Notes: generated from the sequence alone by a model not told the origin. DNA of 64,000 bases from Sporosarcina trichiuri (GCF_030406775.1 NZ_CP129119.1:2228501-2292500); one strand, 5' to 3'. Shown: positions 44,281-54,017, counted from the first letter of the stretch. Numbers and translations: made by a program.

Positions 44281-44445
44281 GTGAAGTTATGAGCGGTTTG
44301 GCATGGTTTATGAGCGATTTTCTGTGTTTATGATCACTTTACGAAATTTATGATCACTTTCCCGAGTTTATGATCACTTATCAAGTTTTATGAGCGTTTC
44401 CCAAGATTTATGATCAGTTTCGCCAGTTTATGAGCAGTTTCCAAG
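44281..44445. repeat. 20-bp tandem array C (8 units)
   Basis: The A of TTTATG falls at 44289, 44310, 44330, 44350, 44370, 44390, 44410 and 44430, with a 21-bp first step and then 20 bp. The leader is TGTGAAGTTATGAGCG as in arrays A and D. The GATCACTTT type dominates here, so alternation is weaker. Confidence 0.92.
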
Positions 44446-44536
44446 CCCCTTGCAATGAAGCCCGCTCTTTCTGCATCGTCTGGGTAACTCCGTTGCGCTA
44501 TAATGGGGAAAACTGGTTGTACAGGGGGACTGCTTC

Positions 44537-45481
44537 ATGAAGAAACGACGGTATCGGAATCTGGATCCGGCGGCACGGCCAGCGACGTTCGGGGAACTGA
44601 TGCGCTGGCGGCGGGAGCGGATGAGGAAGCGGAAGGATTTGCGTTTTAAAATCGGCCAGGCGCCGGACAAGCAGACGGCGCGCCTGCAGCGGAACCGCTG
44701 TGATACCACGATTACCTGGATCGGCCATTCAACGTTCCTGCTGCAGATCGCTGGACTCAACATCCTCACGGATCCGGTGTTTGCGCGCCGGATGGGGCTG
44801 GATGTCCGGCTTGAGCCGCCCGGTCTGTCGCCTGAGGATCTGCCTGCCATCGACGTCGTCCTGCTGTCACATTCCCATTACGATCATTTCGACAAACCTT
44901 CCCTCCTGCAGCTGCCGGGCAGTCCGGCGGTCCTGGTGCCTGAAGGTCTGGGGCCGGCGGTACGCAAGATTATGAAACAGTCGTGCGTTTACGAAGTCCC
45001 CTGGGGAGCATACGTCACCATCGGCCCGCTTTCATACCATGCGGTCCCTGCCCAGCACTGGACGAAGCGTTCGCTGACCGACACGAACACGTCCCATTGG
45101 TGCGGCTGGGTGATCCGCCAGGCAGCCGCTGGTGAAGAGCGGTTCGGTACATTGTATTATGCCGGGGACAGCGGGTACTTTCCGGGGTTCCGTGCAATCG
45201 GCGACCGTTTCCCGGATATCCGCTATGCCCTGCTGCCGATCGGTGCCTATGAGCCGGAATGGTTCATGGGCACCCAGCATATGACGCCTGAGGAAGCTGT
45301 ACAGGCATTCGAAGATGTCCGGGCGGATACGTTCATCCCGATGCATTACGGCGCATTCCGGCTGGCCGACGATACGACGGAAGAAGCGCTCGACCGGCTT
45401 CTGGCCGAGTGGCACAGGCGCGGTCTTCCGCGGGAACGGCTGACGCTGCTGCGGCTCGGGGAGACGCTCTGCGATTCGTGA
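44537..45481 (+). CDS. MBL-fold metallo-hydrolase (NAPE-PLD/UlaG-like)
   Basis: This 314-residue cytoplasmic protein has a basic N-terminal extension (about 1-55). The metallo-beta-lactamase core follows: TWIGHSTFLLQI, the zinc motif SHSHYDHFD (about 114-122), ALPAQHW-like HAVPAQHW, YYAGDSGYF with the bridging Asp, and PMHYGAFRL. The domain order resembles N-acylphosphatidylethanolamine phospholipase D relatives, which act on phospholipid headgroups. The substrate here is not known. It follows repeat array C by about 90 bases. RBS GGGGGACTGCTTC. Confidence 0.88.
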   Translation: MKKRRYRNLDPAARPATFGELMRWRRERMRKRKDLRFKIGQAPDKQTARLQRNRCDTTITWIGHSTFLLQIAGLNILTDPVFARRMGLDVRLEPPGLSPEDLPAIDVVLLSHSHYDHFDKPSLLQLPGSPAVLVPEGLGPAVRKIMKQSCVYEVPWGAYVTIGPLSYHAVPAQHWTKRSLTDTNTSHWCGWVIRQAAAGEERFGTLYYAGDSGYFPGFRAIGDRFPDIRYALLPIGAYEPEWFMGTQHMTPEEAVQAFEDVRADTFIPMHYGAFRLADDTTEEALDRLLAEWHRRGLPRERLTLLRLGETLCDS

Positions 45482-45514
45482 GAGCCCTGTCCCTCCCTTA
45501 TCCGAACTGAATGA

Positions 45515-45556
45515 AAACAGACGCGTATTCCAGTTATCGGAATACGCGTCTGTTTG
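45515..45556. terminator. Bidirectional terminator between the MBL gene and katE
   Basis: AAACAGACGCGTATTCC pairs with GGAATACGCGTCTGTTT around seven bases. Confidence 0.9.
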
Positions 45557-45563
45557 CGTTTGC

Positions 45564-47624
45564 TTACGTTCGGTCGAAAAACCGCTGCTGTGCGACTGCT
45601 GCCACAAATTCCTCGCCGAAGTCCGGATTATTGTCAGCAAACACGACGCCAGCCATATTGTTCTGCGCCGATTTCCGGATGAATGCCCGGCCAGTGGACG
45701 CAACCCCGATCGGTTTGTAGTGCTTGTAAGCGACGTTAATGTATTCGTTCATGTCGTAATTGAACTTATCTGCATTTTTCGGAGTTCCCCCAACGATATA
45801 GAGAGAGTCCATCAAATACGGGCTTGTCGTCAGGAACGTTTCATCCACTTTCAGTTTGGTGCCGTCACTGCCGGTCACTGTACCGAGGGTTTCACTGATG
45901 ATTACGACGAATACACCATACTTCTCCAATACATCCAGAGTTTTTTTGACCGCCTCCGTATCGAATCCGTTCGTGATCAGCACCCCGACCTTTTGGGAAT
46001 ATGCGTATTTCGGTGTGCTGGCCTGGCTGAGGGATGGATACTTGGTGGATACCGGCACATGGCTGCCGCTCGGACGGTTGACACCAATATTGTCTGCAAC
46101 GATGTTGGCCATCTCCTTATCGACCTTGACGAGGATATCGACGTTCTGCTGACGGACCGACTCACTTTGGACACAGCCGAGCTGAAAGCTGAGTGCCTCG
46201 ATCATGTGCTGTTTTTCGACAGGAGTAAGGCTGTTCCAGAAGATCCGCGGCTGTGTGAAGAAATCATCGAACGACTTGCTCCGGGCGCGTATGACGTGCC
46301 CTTCGACTTTCTTCGGGTACGAGGCGTATCCTCCCTCTTCCGGCGGTACGGTATACGGTGTATTATCCGAGATGGAGTTTTTATGGTAGTTTGTCTGATC
46401 GACATCGATCCGGTACCGCATGAAGCCCTTCCTCGTATTATTGGTGAACGGACAGAGGGGGCGGTTGATCGGCAAGTCTTGGAAGTTCGCACTGCCGAGC
46501 CGGTGATACTGCGCACTTTGATAGGCCATCAGCCGTCCCTGCAGCACAGGATCGTTCGAGAAGTCGATGCCGGGCACGACGTTCGCCGGGTTGAATGCCA
46601 CTTGTTCAAGCTCGGCGAATTCATTGTCGACGTTCCGGTTCAATGTCATTTTTCCGATCAGCTGAACTGGGATGAGTTCTTCCGGCCAAAATTTGGACGG
46701 GTCCAAGATGTCAAAATCGAACTTGAACTCATCCTCCTGGGACAGGAGCTGCACGCCAAGTTCATATTCTGCGTATGCCCCCCGGTCGATCGCTTCCCGC
46801 AGATCACGGCGGTGGTAATCGGGATCGATGCCGCCAATCTTCTGTGCTTCGTCCTGTAAGAGAGAATGCGTGCCGAGGATCGGCTTCCAGACGAACCGTA
46901 CAAAGGTGGCGACCCCTTGTTCGTTCACGAGCAGATAGGTGTTGATCGACCAGGATTCCATCATACGGTAACTTCTAAGGATTCCGCGGTCGGACATGAC
47001 CCAAAGCGTCATATGAAGGGCTTCCTGATTGTTTGCTACGTAATCCCAGAAATTATCATGGGCGCCTGCAGCTGTCGGCATGCCGGTCCTCGGTTCCGGC
47101 TGGTAGGCATGCAGGGCATCGGGGAATTTCATGGCATCCTGGTTAATGAGCACCGGCATGTCAATTGTCGTCAGGTCGTAGTTGCCCTCTTCCGTATAGA
47201 ATTTCACTCCTTTGCAGCGCAGATCACGGGCAGTATCCTTCGATCCGCGGGGCCCCTGAACAGTCGAGAACCGGACGAATACCGGTGTCTTCTTCCCCTC
47301 TTCCTGCAGGAATCCGGCTTTCGTGTACTGCTTCATGGATTTGTAACACTCGAACTCTCCATGTGCGCCGTATCCCCTCGCATGCACTTTCCGCTCTGGG
47401 ATCGGCTCCTTGACAAAATGCGTCATCTTCTCGAAAAACTCATAGTCCTGCCGCAGCGTCGGACCGCGGACACCGGCTTTCAACTGATCTTCGTCATTCG
47501 ACCGTTTCAGTGATTGGTTCGTCGTCAGGGGATTTCCTGTATTTTGGATGCGGAACTCCTCAAGCTGTTCGAGCTTGCGATTCGTGACCGACTTGTCATG
47601 TTCGTCGGAAAATCGATTATCCAT
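45564..47624 (-). CDS. katE: Large-subunit catalase KatE (haem catalase with C-terminal DJ-1-like domain)
   Basis: This 686-residue clade-2 catalase removes hydrogen peroxide. The essential distal His lies in [13 protein letters not shown], the distal Asn in [11 protein letters not shown], and the proximal Tyr in [15 protein letters not shown]. After about 530 a flavodoxin/DJ-1-like domain follows ([11 protein letters not shown]...[12 protein letters not shown]), as in Escherichia coli HPII and Bacillus KatE. The length equals Bacillus KatE. No consensus sigma-B or PerR site was found in the 130 bases upstream, unlike the general-stress genes in this window. RBS AAAGGTGCGC. Confidence 0.95.
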   Translation of the reverse strand: MDNRFSDEHDKSVTNRKLEQLEEFRIQNTGNPLTTNQSLKRSNDEDQLKAGVRGPTLRQDYEFFEKMTHFVKEPIPERKVHARGYGAHGEFECYKSMKQYTKAGFLQEEGKKTPVFVRFSTVQGPRGSKDTARDLRCKGVKFYTEEGNYDLTTIDMPVLINQDAMKFPDALHAYQPEPRTGMPTAAGAHDNFWDYVANNQEALHMTLWVMSDRGILRSYRMMESWSINTYLLVNEQGVATFVRFVWKPILGTHSLLQDEAQKIGGIDPDYHRRDLREAIDRGAYAEYELGVQLLSQEDEFKFDFDILDPSKFWPEELIPVQLIGKMTLNRNVDNEFAELEQVAFNPANVVPGIDFSNDPVLQGRLMAYQSAQYHRLGSANFQDLPINRPLCPFTNNTRKGFMRYRIDVDQTNYHKNSISDNTPYTVPPEEGGYASYPKKVEGHVIRARSKSFDDFFTQPRIFWNSLTPVEKQHMIEALSFQLGCVQSESVRQQNVDILVKVDKEMANIVADNIGVNRPSGSHVPVSTKYPSLSQASTPKYAYSQKVGVLITNGFDTEAVKKTLDVLEKYGVFVVIISETLGTVTGSDGTKLKVDETFLTTSPYLMDSLYIVGGTPKNADKFNYDMNEYINVAYKHYKPIGVASTGRAFIRKSAQNNMAGVVFADNNPDFGEEFVAAVAQQRFFDRT

Positions 47625-47720
47625 ACATGCGCACCTTTCTCAGCGAGATTTTCAACCATTTACAGTGTATGTGAAGAGGCCGTCGAAGATTACGTCCGGG
47701 CTTTTCCACAAGAAGATATA

Positions 47721-47749
47721 TTGAACTATTTTGAACATACTGTTATAGT
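47721..47749 (+). promoter_or_regulatory. Sigma-A promoter of the ABC/lipoprotein operon
   Basis: TTGAAC, 17 bases, TATAGT, about 50 bases before the first gene. Confidence 0.75.
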
Positions 47750-47800
47750 AGGTTGCAACTCTCAGTAAATGACTGGAAAATCGTTAAAGGGGACTCGGGA

Positions 47801-49012
47801 ATGAACCGCACATATTTGAAACACGAATTTCTGCTGACGGCTGCGGGCAGACGGACCATCCCGTTCCTTCTGTTCATCGGCACACTTCTGCTGATCTACT
47901 GTTTCCTGCTCGTCCCGAATCGGGAGACGCCTGAGACGCTCGATATCGATGAGACCAAACTGTACTTGACGAAACTGGAAGTCGAGCAGGAGCAGCGACT
48001 GAAGAACGGCAATACGGGGATCATCCTCATGACCGGGCAGCCCGTATTCGCCATGAATGCATACTACCACGGGCTGTTCTCCGCATTCCTGAATGCCTAT
48101 GAAGACCGGAACTTCCTCCGGTATCTCCATCTGCGCACCGCCTATCTGGAGTCCGACCCTTCCGTCTACATACAGGATGACCGTCTTTTCAGCAATTCAC
48201 CATTTCCCGGCAAGGATCGGGAACATCTGTACCATCAGACAATGCTGCGCTACGAAGACTACCTTTCCAATAAGTGTACGGTTACGGAAGGGCTGCTGTT
48301 CGAGAAGACAGGTCTCCAGTCGCTGCAGCGCTTTCTCCAGACATACGGCTTTGCCTTCATGCTCTTCTGCGCTGTGTATTTCAGCAGCGATATCGTTTCC
48401 CGGGACCGGCTCCACCGTTCTGTATTACAAGGTCTTCCCGTGTCCTGGTACCGGCAGCTGAACCTGAAATCGCTGTCCGCCTTCCTGTATACACTGCTTG
48501 TCATCTTCGCTGTGCTGGCTGTCGGTGTTCTCCTGCTGGCTCTCCAATTCGGCTTCGGGCCTGCCGATCTCAATGTGCCCATCATGACAGCCCAGCAGAC
48601 GTTCACCATCGAGGACTACGGCGTGATGGGCATCTTGAAGTTCATAGGGATTTCATTACTGGCCGTCCCCCTGCTCGTCTATCTCATCATCCGTCTGAAT
48701 ACGGTGCTCGGACTCCTGCTGAAGAACGAATGGCTCGTCCTCCTCTTCGGAACGGCTGTCATTTTTGCGGAGCGGCTGTATGACGGCCGGACGACGCGGG
48801 AACTTGCCGGTATTGACATCAGCTATTTCCCGCAGATCTACTTCGATTTCGGCAAGATTATTACAGGTGAGAAGAATTACCTGCTGAATACGGAGACGAT
48901 CACCGTCGCGAAGGGATTCATCGTCCTGCTGGCTGCTGTGCTGGCAGTGGAACTCCTCCTGTTCGCCGTATCGCGGATCATCACGAAGCGGCGCCTCTAC
49001 CAAGCGCGCTGA
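47801..49012 (+). CDS. ABC-2 type permease subunit (first of a paralogous pair)
   Basis: This 403-residue protein has one N-terminal helix (about 20-38) and a large extracytoplasmic region (about 40-195). Five helices follow (about 200-400). It shares with the next gene the motif DRLHRSVLQGLPVS (here about 215-228), just after the second helix. The start at 47801 follows AAAGGGGACTCGGG. It is the first gene of a four-gene operon: permease, permease, ATPase, lipoprotein. Export of a peptide, lipid or antibiotic is likely. No substrate gene is seen. Confidence 0.78.
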   Translation: MNRTYLKHEFLLTAAGRRTIPFLLFIGTLLLIYCFLLVPNRETPETLDIDETKLYLTKLEVEQEQRLKNGNTGIILMTGQPVFAMNAYYHGLFSAFLNAYEDRNFLRYLHLRTAYLESDPSVYIQDDRLFSNSPFPGKDREHLYHQTMLRYEDYLSNKCTVTEGLLFEKTGLQSLQRFLQTYGFAFMLFCAVYFSSDIVSRDRLHRSVLQGLPVSWYRQLNLKSLSAFLYTLLVIFAVLAVGVLLLALQFGFGPADLNVPIMTAQQTFTIEDYGVMGILKFIGISLLAVPLLVYLIIRLNTVLGLLLKNEWLVLLFGTAVIFAERLYDGRTTRELAGIDISYFPQIYFDFGKIITGEKNYLLNTETITVAKGFIVLLAAVLAVELLLFAVSRIITKRRLYQAR

Positions 49013-49040
49013 CAAACCCCGGGAAGGAATGAGTCTGTCC

Positions 49041-50204
49041 ATGAAACGGACCTATCTGTTATTCGAACTGAACATGCTTGCACATAACCGGAAAAACTGG
49101 CTGCTCGGTCTGGCACTGGTCCTCTTCTTCCCGATCTATTTCGGTCACTACAGCCAGCAGCAGATCGAAACCGTACAAGATCAGAAGAATGAAGAAGCCG
49201 GACTGTTCGAAACGATCTTCAAAGCATTTCCGGAAGAGCTGAGGGAGTCGGAAGAGGGGCAGATGATCTACGACAACCTGACGGAACAGGCATCCCTCAT
49301 CAACATGCAGCGTTTCTACTTATGGGATGAAGAGGAGAACAGCAAGTCTTACATCGAAGACGGACTGCGGCTTACCGAACTGCGCCTGCAGCTTTACGAT
49401 GCCGGCAACAAAGGCATGCCTGAGGAATTGATCATGACGGAAGAAGAGATCCGTCAAGAAACGGCCCTGCTGACCTATCAGCAGCAGCATGACGTGCCGA
49501 TTATCGCAGATCCACTGGCAGCAAGTGCTTTCATACCGGCTGCTCTGGATCGGATCAGCGGTGCGCCATTCGGCTTGTTCGTCCTGCTGATCGGCAGCAG
49601 CATGATGCTCCATGACCGGGCGAACCGCTCCGTCATGGAGGGGCTGCCGGTTTCATCGACCCGGCGGATGCTTACGAAACTGGGCGTCCATCTGGCGCTT
49701 ATTACGCTGTTCTTGGCCGCCGGTATCGGTGCCGGCGCGCTGTATGCCGGACTGAAGACAGGATGGGGGGACTTCTTATCACCTCTGCTGCTCTATGACG
49801 GCGGAGAGTTCCGGGCGGTCTCGTCCGTCTCCTATATTGTGCTCCAGTCCCTATCGTTCCTGCTCATCAGCCTGCTGCTGCTTGCGGCGTTCGCCCTGCT
49901 GCAGGAATTCACGGAAAACACCTATGCAGCCGTTCTGATCATTCTCTTTTTCATCCTGCTGCCCTCTATCCTGTCGACGGCAGGTCTGCAGGCCGGCTGG
50001 CTCCGGCCGCTCGTCATGCTGGACAGTGCTTCCGTGATGAACGGCATCGCAGCCGAACGGTATGCAAGCGGGCAGCTGGATATCCGGCATGCATTCTTCT
50101 GGTATGCGGGCCTGACCGCCATCCTTCTCGGCACAGCCGCCATCGTCAACCGGCTTCGCTACAGACAGCCGGCCCGGGCATACCGGACAGCCAGGAAACA
50201 CTAA
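49041..50204 (+). CDS. ABC-2 type permease subunit (second of a paralogous pair)
   Basis: This 387-residue membrane protein has the same layout as the preceding one: an N-terminal helix (about 20-37), a large outer domain (about 40-170) rich in Glu and Gln, then five helices. The DRANRSVMEGLPVS motif matches the first permease, so the two probably form a heterodimer. The start ATG 49041 is preferred. GGAAGGA runs directly into the earlier in-frame ATG at 49029, which is too close. It ends 12 bases before the ATPase gene. Confidence 0.78.
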   Translation: MKRTYLLFELNMLAHNRKNWLLGLALVLFFPIYFGHYSQQQIETVQDQKNEEAGLFETIFKAFPEELRESEEGQMIYDNLTEQASLINMQRFYLWDEEENSKSYIEDGLRLTELRLQLYDAGNKGMPEELIMTEEEIRQETALLTYQQQHDVPIIADPLAASAFIPAALDRISGAPFGLFVLLIGSSMMLHDRANRSVMEGLPVSSTRRMLTKLGVHLALITLFLAAGIGAGALYAGLKTGWGDFLSPLLLYDGGEFRAVSSVSYIVLQSLSFLLISLLLLAAFALLQEFTENTYAAVLIILFFILLPSILSTAGLQAGWLRPLVMLDSASVMNGIAAERYASGQLDIRHAFFWYAGLTAILLGTAAIVNRLRYRQPARAYRTARKH

Positions 50205-50216
50205 GGAGGGACAGTC

Positions 50217-51107
50217 ATGCTGAAACTGACGAACATATCGATCGCCTATCCGGGCAAGGTGGTCCTGGATCGGATCGATTTCACAGCCGGAAAAGGAGAG
50301 ATCATCGGTGTTGCTGCACCGAACGGCACCGGGAAGACGACGCTGTTCAATATCATTGCAAACTATACGAAGCCGGACTCCGGCCAAGTGCTGTTTGACG
50401 GAAAGCATTCCTACCGCAGCGAACGGGAAGAGGTTGCGATCCATCGGCAGTTGACAACATTCCCGGAACAGGGGGACCTTTTTGAAGAATTGACAGGCAC
50501 CGCTCACCTGAAATTATACGCCTCGATGTGGCAGCACTCGTCCAAGCAAGTCCCGGCCATCATCGAACGTCTCCAGATGGGCCACTATGTGAAGAAGAAA
50601 GTGAAAACCTATTCACTCGGCATGCGGCAGCGGCTCTGTTTTGCCATGATGATGGCCGCCGACACGCCTGTCATGCTGATGGATGAGGTGATGAACGGGC
50701 TCGATATCGCTAACGTCGCCCTCATTTCCGATTGTCTGATGCAGATGAAGGAGGAAGGGAAACTGATCTTTGTCGCCTCCCATCTGCTCGAAAACCTCGA
50801 CTTATACGCCGACCGTGTCATCTTCCTGAAGGACGGGGTGATCGTCCACGAACAGAAGCTGACAGGCGAGCGGGACCTTTTCCTGAAGGCCGAGATGGCG
50901 CCAGATCAATATAATCTTCTGGCAGAGTCATTGGCCCTACCGCAGGATCATCTCTATATCGCCCGTCACCTGCTCTGCATTCCGCTGAACGGACTGTCCA
51001 TGCCTGATCAGGTGCAATGGATCGAAAAGCTTCTTACGCAGGGCACAGCCAAACTGACGATCGGACCGCTCGGAACGGTGGAATACTATGAAAACTACTA
51101 TGCGTAA
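50217..51107 (+). CDS. ABC transporter ATP-binding protein of the export operon
   Basis: This 296-residue ATPase has Walker A APNGTGKTT (the usual second Gly-x-Ser is replaced by Asn-Gly-Thr), a Q-loop in LTTFPEQGDLF, signature YSLGMRQR, and Walker B PVMLMDEVMNGLD where Val replaces the usual Pro after DE. H-loop is VASHLLENLD. The signature reads SLGMRQR rather than SGGQ, as in exporters of the antibiotic/bacitracin type. About 80 residues beyond the core form a C-terminal extension. It overlaps the lipoprotein gene by 20 bases. Confidence 0.88.
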   Translation: MLKLTNISIAYPGKVVLDRIDFTAGKGEIIGVAAPNGTGKTTLFNIIANYTKPDSGQVLFDGKHSYRSEREEVAIHRQLTTFPEQGDLFEELTGTAHLKLYASMWQHSSKQVPAIIERLQMGHYVKKKVKTYSLGMRQRLCFAMMMAADTPVMLMDEVMNGLDIANVALISDCLMQMKEEGKLIFVASHLLENLDLYADRVIFLKDGVIVHEQKLTGERDLFLKAEMAPDQYNLLAESLALPQDHLYIARHLLCIPLNGLSMPDQVQWIEKLLTQGTAKLTIGPLGTVEYYENYYA

Positions 51108-51780
51108 CGTGCTGCTCGTCCTGCTGATCTCGCTCTCCGCAGGCTGCCAGACAAAGTCCGTTCCGTCTTCCGAGTCCGTTGTCCGCTACGCAGAGAATCA
51201 GGAAATCACCGGCAAGGAGAAACAGGAGCTGATCGGCTCTGTTCATCCAGGTCTGTTTACGGAAGTCGACCGCGCCAACAGCGAAGCCCGTGAAACCGCT
51301 GTCCCTGTTGTCCCGAAGACCGGTGAAACCATCACACTGCCCCCTGGCCGGTATATGATTGCCGGAAATCCTACCGGGAATATCTATGTATTGGATAAAG
51401 ACGGCAAGCAAATACTCCGGGAAATTGTCGGCGATTATGCCGGTGCTCATACGCTCACTGTTTCGGTGGATGAATCGATGACCGTGCGCGCAGATGGCGG
51501 ATATGATTCGGTTTCAGTTTTTCCTGCTGAGACGGAACCCAGGAACACCCTGTCTGCAGGTGTATGGAAAGTGGGAACGGATATCGACCCGGGAGTATAT
51601 ACGATTTCAACTGATGAACTCTATGGGTACTTGCAGATTCTTGAGAGAGGAAAAGACCCCATTCTTTACGAACTGATCGGCGGCACGTCAGGGAAGACCG
51701 AAAGCCGTGTGGAGCTCAGGGAAGGGCAGTGGCTCCGTGTCACTAAAACGTCTACCGTGGTGTTCAATCCTGCAGATTAG
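51088..51780 (+). CDS. Lipoprotein with two related beta-rich domains
   Basis: The 230-residue lipoprotein starts inside the ATPase gene (overlap 20 bases) and has signal VLLVLLISLSAGC with Cys20 as the lipid anchor. Two related segments follow: about 87-150 (LPPGRYMIAGNPTGNIYVLD) and about 155-228 (LSAGVWKVGTDIDPGVYTIST). Both have the small-beta pattern of export or cell-surface domains. It is likely the outer-face partner of the two-permease ABC exporter, perhaps for immunity or substrate capture. No family name is known to me. Confidence 0.72.
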   Translation: MKTTMRNVLLVLLISLSAGCQTKSVPSSESVVRYAENQEITGKEKQELIGSVHPGLFTEVDRANSEARETAVPVVPKTGETITLPPGRYMIAGNPTGNIYVLDKDGKQILREIVGDYAGAHTLTVSVDESMTVRADGGYDSVSVFPAETEPRNTLSAGVWKVGTDIDPGVYTISTDELYGYLQILERGKDPILYELIGGTSGKTESRVELREGQWLRVTKTSTVVFNPAD

Positions 51781-51805
51781 GGATTCAGCTTCATCAGATC
51801 CACCG

Positions 51806-51841
51806 GAAACCGCGACTCTCCTATGAGATTGCGGTCTTTTT
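51806..51841 (+). terminator. Terminator of the ABC/lipoprotein operon
   Basis: ACCGC with ACTCTC pairs with GAGA and GCGGT, followed by CTTTTT. Confidence 0.65.
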
Positions 51842-52001
51842 ACTGCCGGCCGTCTGTTTCTTATGTAAAAATAATATTTCATATTTTCTGTCTTTTCGTT
51901 ACCTTTACAAAATAGGTATGTCCTGCCTCTAGTTGCCAAGTGATTTGGGGATCGCCTGACAACTGCGGGGTATATCAACGAAAACAAAAGGGGATGAGTT
52001 T

Positions 52002-52364
52002 GTGACAGTGGGACTGAAAGAATCCGGAGTCCGCGTGACAGAGGAACTGCCGCGCACGACGGATGGGAAACTGGACTATGAACGGACCATCGAGACACCG
52101 GAGTTCAAGCGGCTCGTCAGGAAGAAGAACCGCTTCATCACACCTTATACGGCTGCATTTTTCGTAATTTACCTGATGCTTCCGATCCTGACCAGTTACA
52201 CAAACATACTGGAAACGCGTGCAGTTGGCTGGATGACGTGGACATGGGTCTACGCCTTCAGGTTATTTGCCATGGTATGGGTGTTCACGCAGATTTATGT
52301 AAAGAAAGCACGGGATTTTGATAAGGACGTTGACCAGATTATCGAAAAACACGTTCAGGAATAA
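52002..52364 (+). CDS. DUF485 small membrane protein (ActP partner)
   Basis: This 120-residue protein has two membrane helices (about 48-65 and 80-98) typical of DUF485 proteins, encoded immediately before acetate/cation symporters. The start is GTG 52002 after GGGGATGAG. It lies 14 bases before actP, which has AAAGGGGG before its start, so the pair is one operon. DUF485 proteins are thought to support the symporter. The mechanism is not known. Confidence 0.85.
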   Translation: MTVGLKESGVRVTEELPRTTDGKLDYERTIETPEFKRLVRKKNRFITPYTAAFFVIYLMLPILTSYTNILETRAVGWMTWTWVYAFRLFAMVWVFTQIYVKKARDFDKDVDQIIEKHVQE

Positions 52365-52378
52365 AGGGGGATTCGCTG

Positions 52379-53797
52379 ATGAGTATGATATCCATTATAA
52401 TCTTTTTCGCTGTGATTCTATTGACGTTGTACATCACCTACTGGGCTGCAAAACAGACGCAGACGGCCAGTGACTTCTATACGGCAGGCGGCTCCCTGTC
52501 CGGCTGGCAGAACGGCATGGCGATCGCCGGAGATTACCTGTCCGCCGCATCATTCCTCGGGATTGCCGGCGCCATCTCGCTGAACGGATTCGACGGCTTC
52601 TATTACAGTGTCGGATTTCTGACCGCTTATCTGGTCGTGCTGTTCCTGATTGCAGAACCGCTCCGGAATTTAGGAAAGTATACGATGGCCGACATGATCG
52701 GCTCCCGCTTCGGCGCAAAGAAAGTGCGCGGAGCGGCGGCGCTCAATACGATTACAATCGTGCTGTTCTATATGCTTGCGCAGCTCGTCGGTGCAGGCGC
52801 GCTCATCAAACTGCTGTTCGGCATCGACTATTGGATGTCAGTGATGATTGTCGGCGTCATGATGCTCGTCTATGTGCTGTTCGGCGGCATGACTGCAACA
52901 AGCTGGGTGCAGATTGTCAAGGCGATCCTGCTGATGATCGGAACCATCGTCATTTCGTTCCTGGTCCTAATGAAGTTCAATTTCAATTTCGTCGGCATGT
53001 TCGATATTATGCGGACAGCGACGGACCACGGGGAATCATTCCTCCATTCGGGGGTCGTCTACAAAGATCCGATCGGTCTGATTTCCGTACTGCTGGCCCT
53101 GGTGCTAGGAACAGCAGGCCTGCCGCACATCCTCATGCGTTTCTTCACGGTGAAGGATGCAAAGACGGCCCGTTCATCCGTCGTCTATGCGGTCTGGATC
53201 ATCGGCATTTTCTATGTCCTTACGATCTTCCTCGGGTTCGGGGCCGCCAAGTTCGTCGGCTCGAAAGCGATCATTGCTGAAAATGCCGCCGGCAACATGG
53301 CTGCACCGATGCTCGCCGGTGTGCTCGGCGGGGATGCCTTGGAGTCATTCGTTGCGGCTGTAGCATTTGCCACGATCCTTGCCGTTGTCGCAGGGCTCGT
53401 GCTCTCGGGTGCATCCGCCATTGCGCATGATCTGTATGGAGAAATCATCATGAAAGGCAAAGTGACGGAGAAACAGCAGGTGCGCGCAGCCCGTATCGCC
53501 GCCATCAGCGTCGGTGTCCTGTCAATCTTGCTGGCACTTGGTTCGGAAAAATTGAACGTCGCATTCCTCGTGTCGCTCGCATTCTGTATCGCAGCGTCCG
53601 CGAACGTACCGACTCTGCTCATGACGATCTATTGGCGTAAGTTCAACACGACAGGCGCAGTGGCGTCCATGCTGACCGGCCTTATCACGGCATTGGTGCT
53701 CGTCGCGGTCAGTCCGAACGTCATCAATCCGGTGCCGGGCGCAGCGTTCTTCGTCGGCGAACCGCTCTTCCCGTTCATCAACCCGGCAATCATCTAA
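52379..53797 (+). CDS. actP: Cation/acetate symporter ActP (SSS family), cut by a late in-frame TAA
   Basis: As read, 472 residues of a sodium:solute symporter are made. They contain the N-terminal motif ASDFYTAGGSLSGWQNGMAIAGDYLSAASFLG, GMTATSWVQIVKAILLM and GTAGLPHILMRFFTV. TAA at 53795-53797 ends it after NPAII. The same frame continues for 40 more residues (IPAGFLAAVIGTYVGAK..., to TAA 53918-53920), matching the usual ActP C-terminus. The normal length would be about 513 residues, so the last helix and tail are lost. A single base change from TCA to TAA would explain it. The role would be acetate or small monocarboxylate uptake. Confidence 0.88.
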   Translation: MSMISIIIFFAVILLTLYITYWAAKQTQTASDFYTAGGSLSGWQNGMAIAGDYLSAASFLGIAGAISLNGFDGFYYSVGFLTAYLVVLFLIAEPLRNLGKYTMADMIGSRFGAKKVRGAAALNTITIVLFYMLAQLVGAGALIKLLFGIDYWMSVMIVGVMMLVYVLFGGMTATSWVQIVKAILLMIGTIVISFLVLMKFNFNFVGMFDIMRTATDHGESFLHSGVVYKDPIGLISVLLALVLGTAGLPHILMRFFTVKDAKTARSSVVYAVWIIGIFYVLTIFLGFGAAKFVGSKAIIAENAAGNMAAPMLAGVLGGDALESFVAAVAFATILAVVAGLVLSGASAIAHDLYGEIIMKGKVTEKQQVRAARIAAISVGVLSILLALGSEKLNVAFLVSLAFCIAASANVPTLLMTIYWRKFNTTGAVASMLTGLITALVLVAVSPNVINPVPGAAFFVGEPLFPFINPAII

Positions 53798-53941
53798 ATC
53801 CCGGCCGGCTTCCTGGCTGCGGTCATCGGCACATATGTCGGTGCAAAGAAGCAGGAAGCGGAGGAAGTGTCCTACGCGGAGGTCCGGTTCAAAGCGGAAA
53901 CCGGCTACCGCGGATTGTAAATCGTTTCCTCGTTTTTCCTA

Positions 53942-53985
53942 AAAGCCCGGTGGTCTGTCTTGCAGGCAGACCGCCGGGCTTTTTT
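53942..53985 (+). terminator. Terminator of the DUF485-actP operon
   Basis: AGCCCGG-GGTCTG pairs with CAGACC-CCGGGCT followed by TTTTT. It lies after the intact-length actP stop at 53920, supporting the longer gene as the original. Confidence 0.88.
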
Positions 53986-54017
53986 GTCTGTATTCCCGGC
54001 AAAGATGAGTGGGAATT

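Noticed and set aside
45720-46859. 379-residue plus-strand ORF
   Set aside because: It is a shadow of katE on the opposite strand with no ribosome site or family match.
47625-47760. Sigma-B or PerR control site for katE
   Set aside because: No GTTT/GGGWAT pair at proper spacing and no PerR box could be found upstream of the start.
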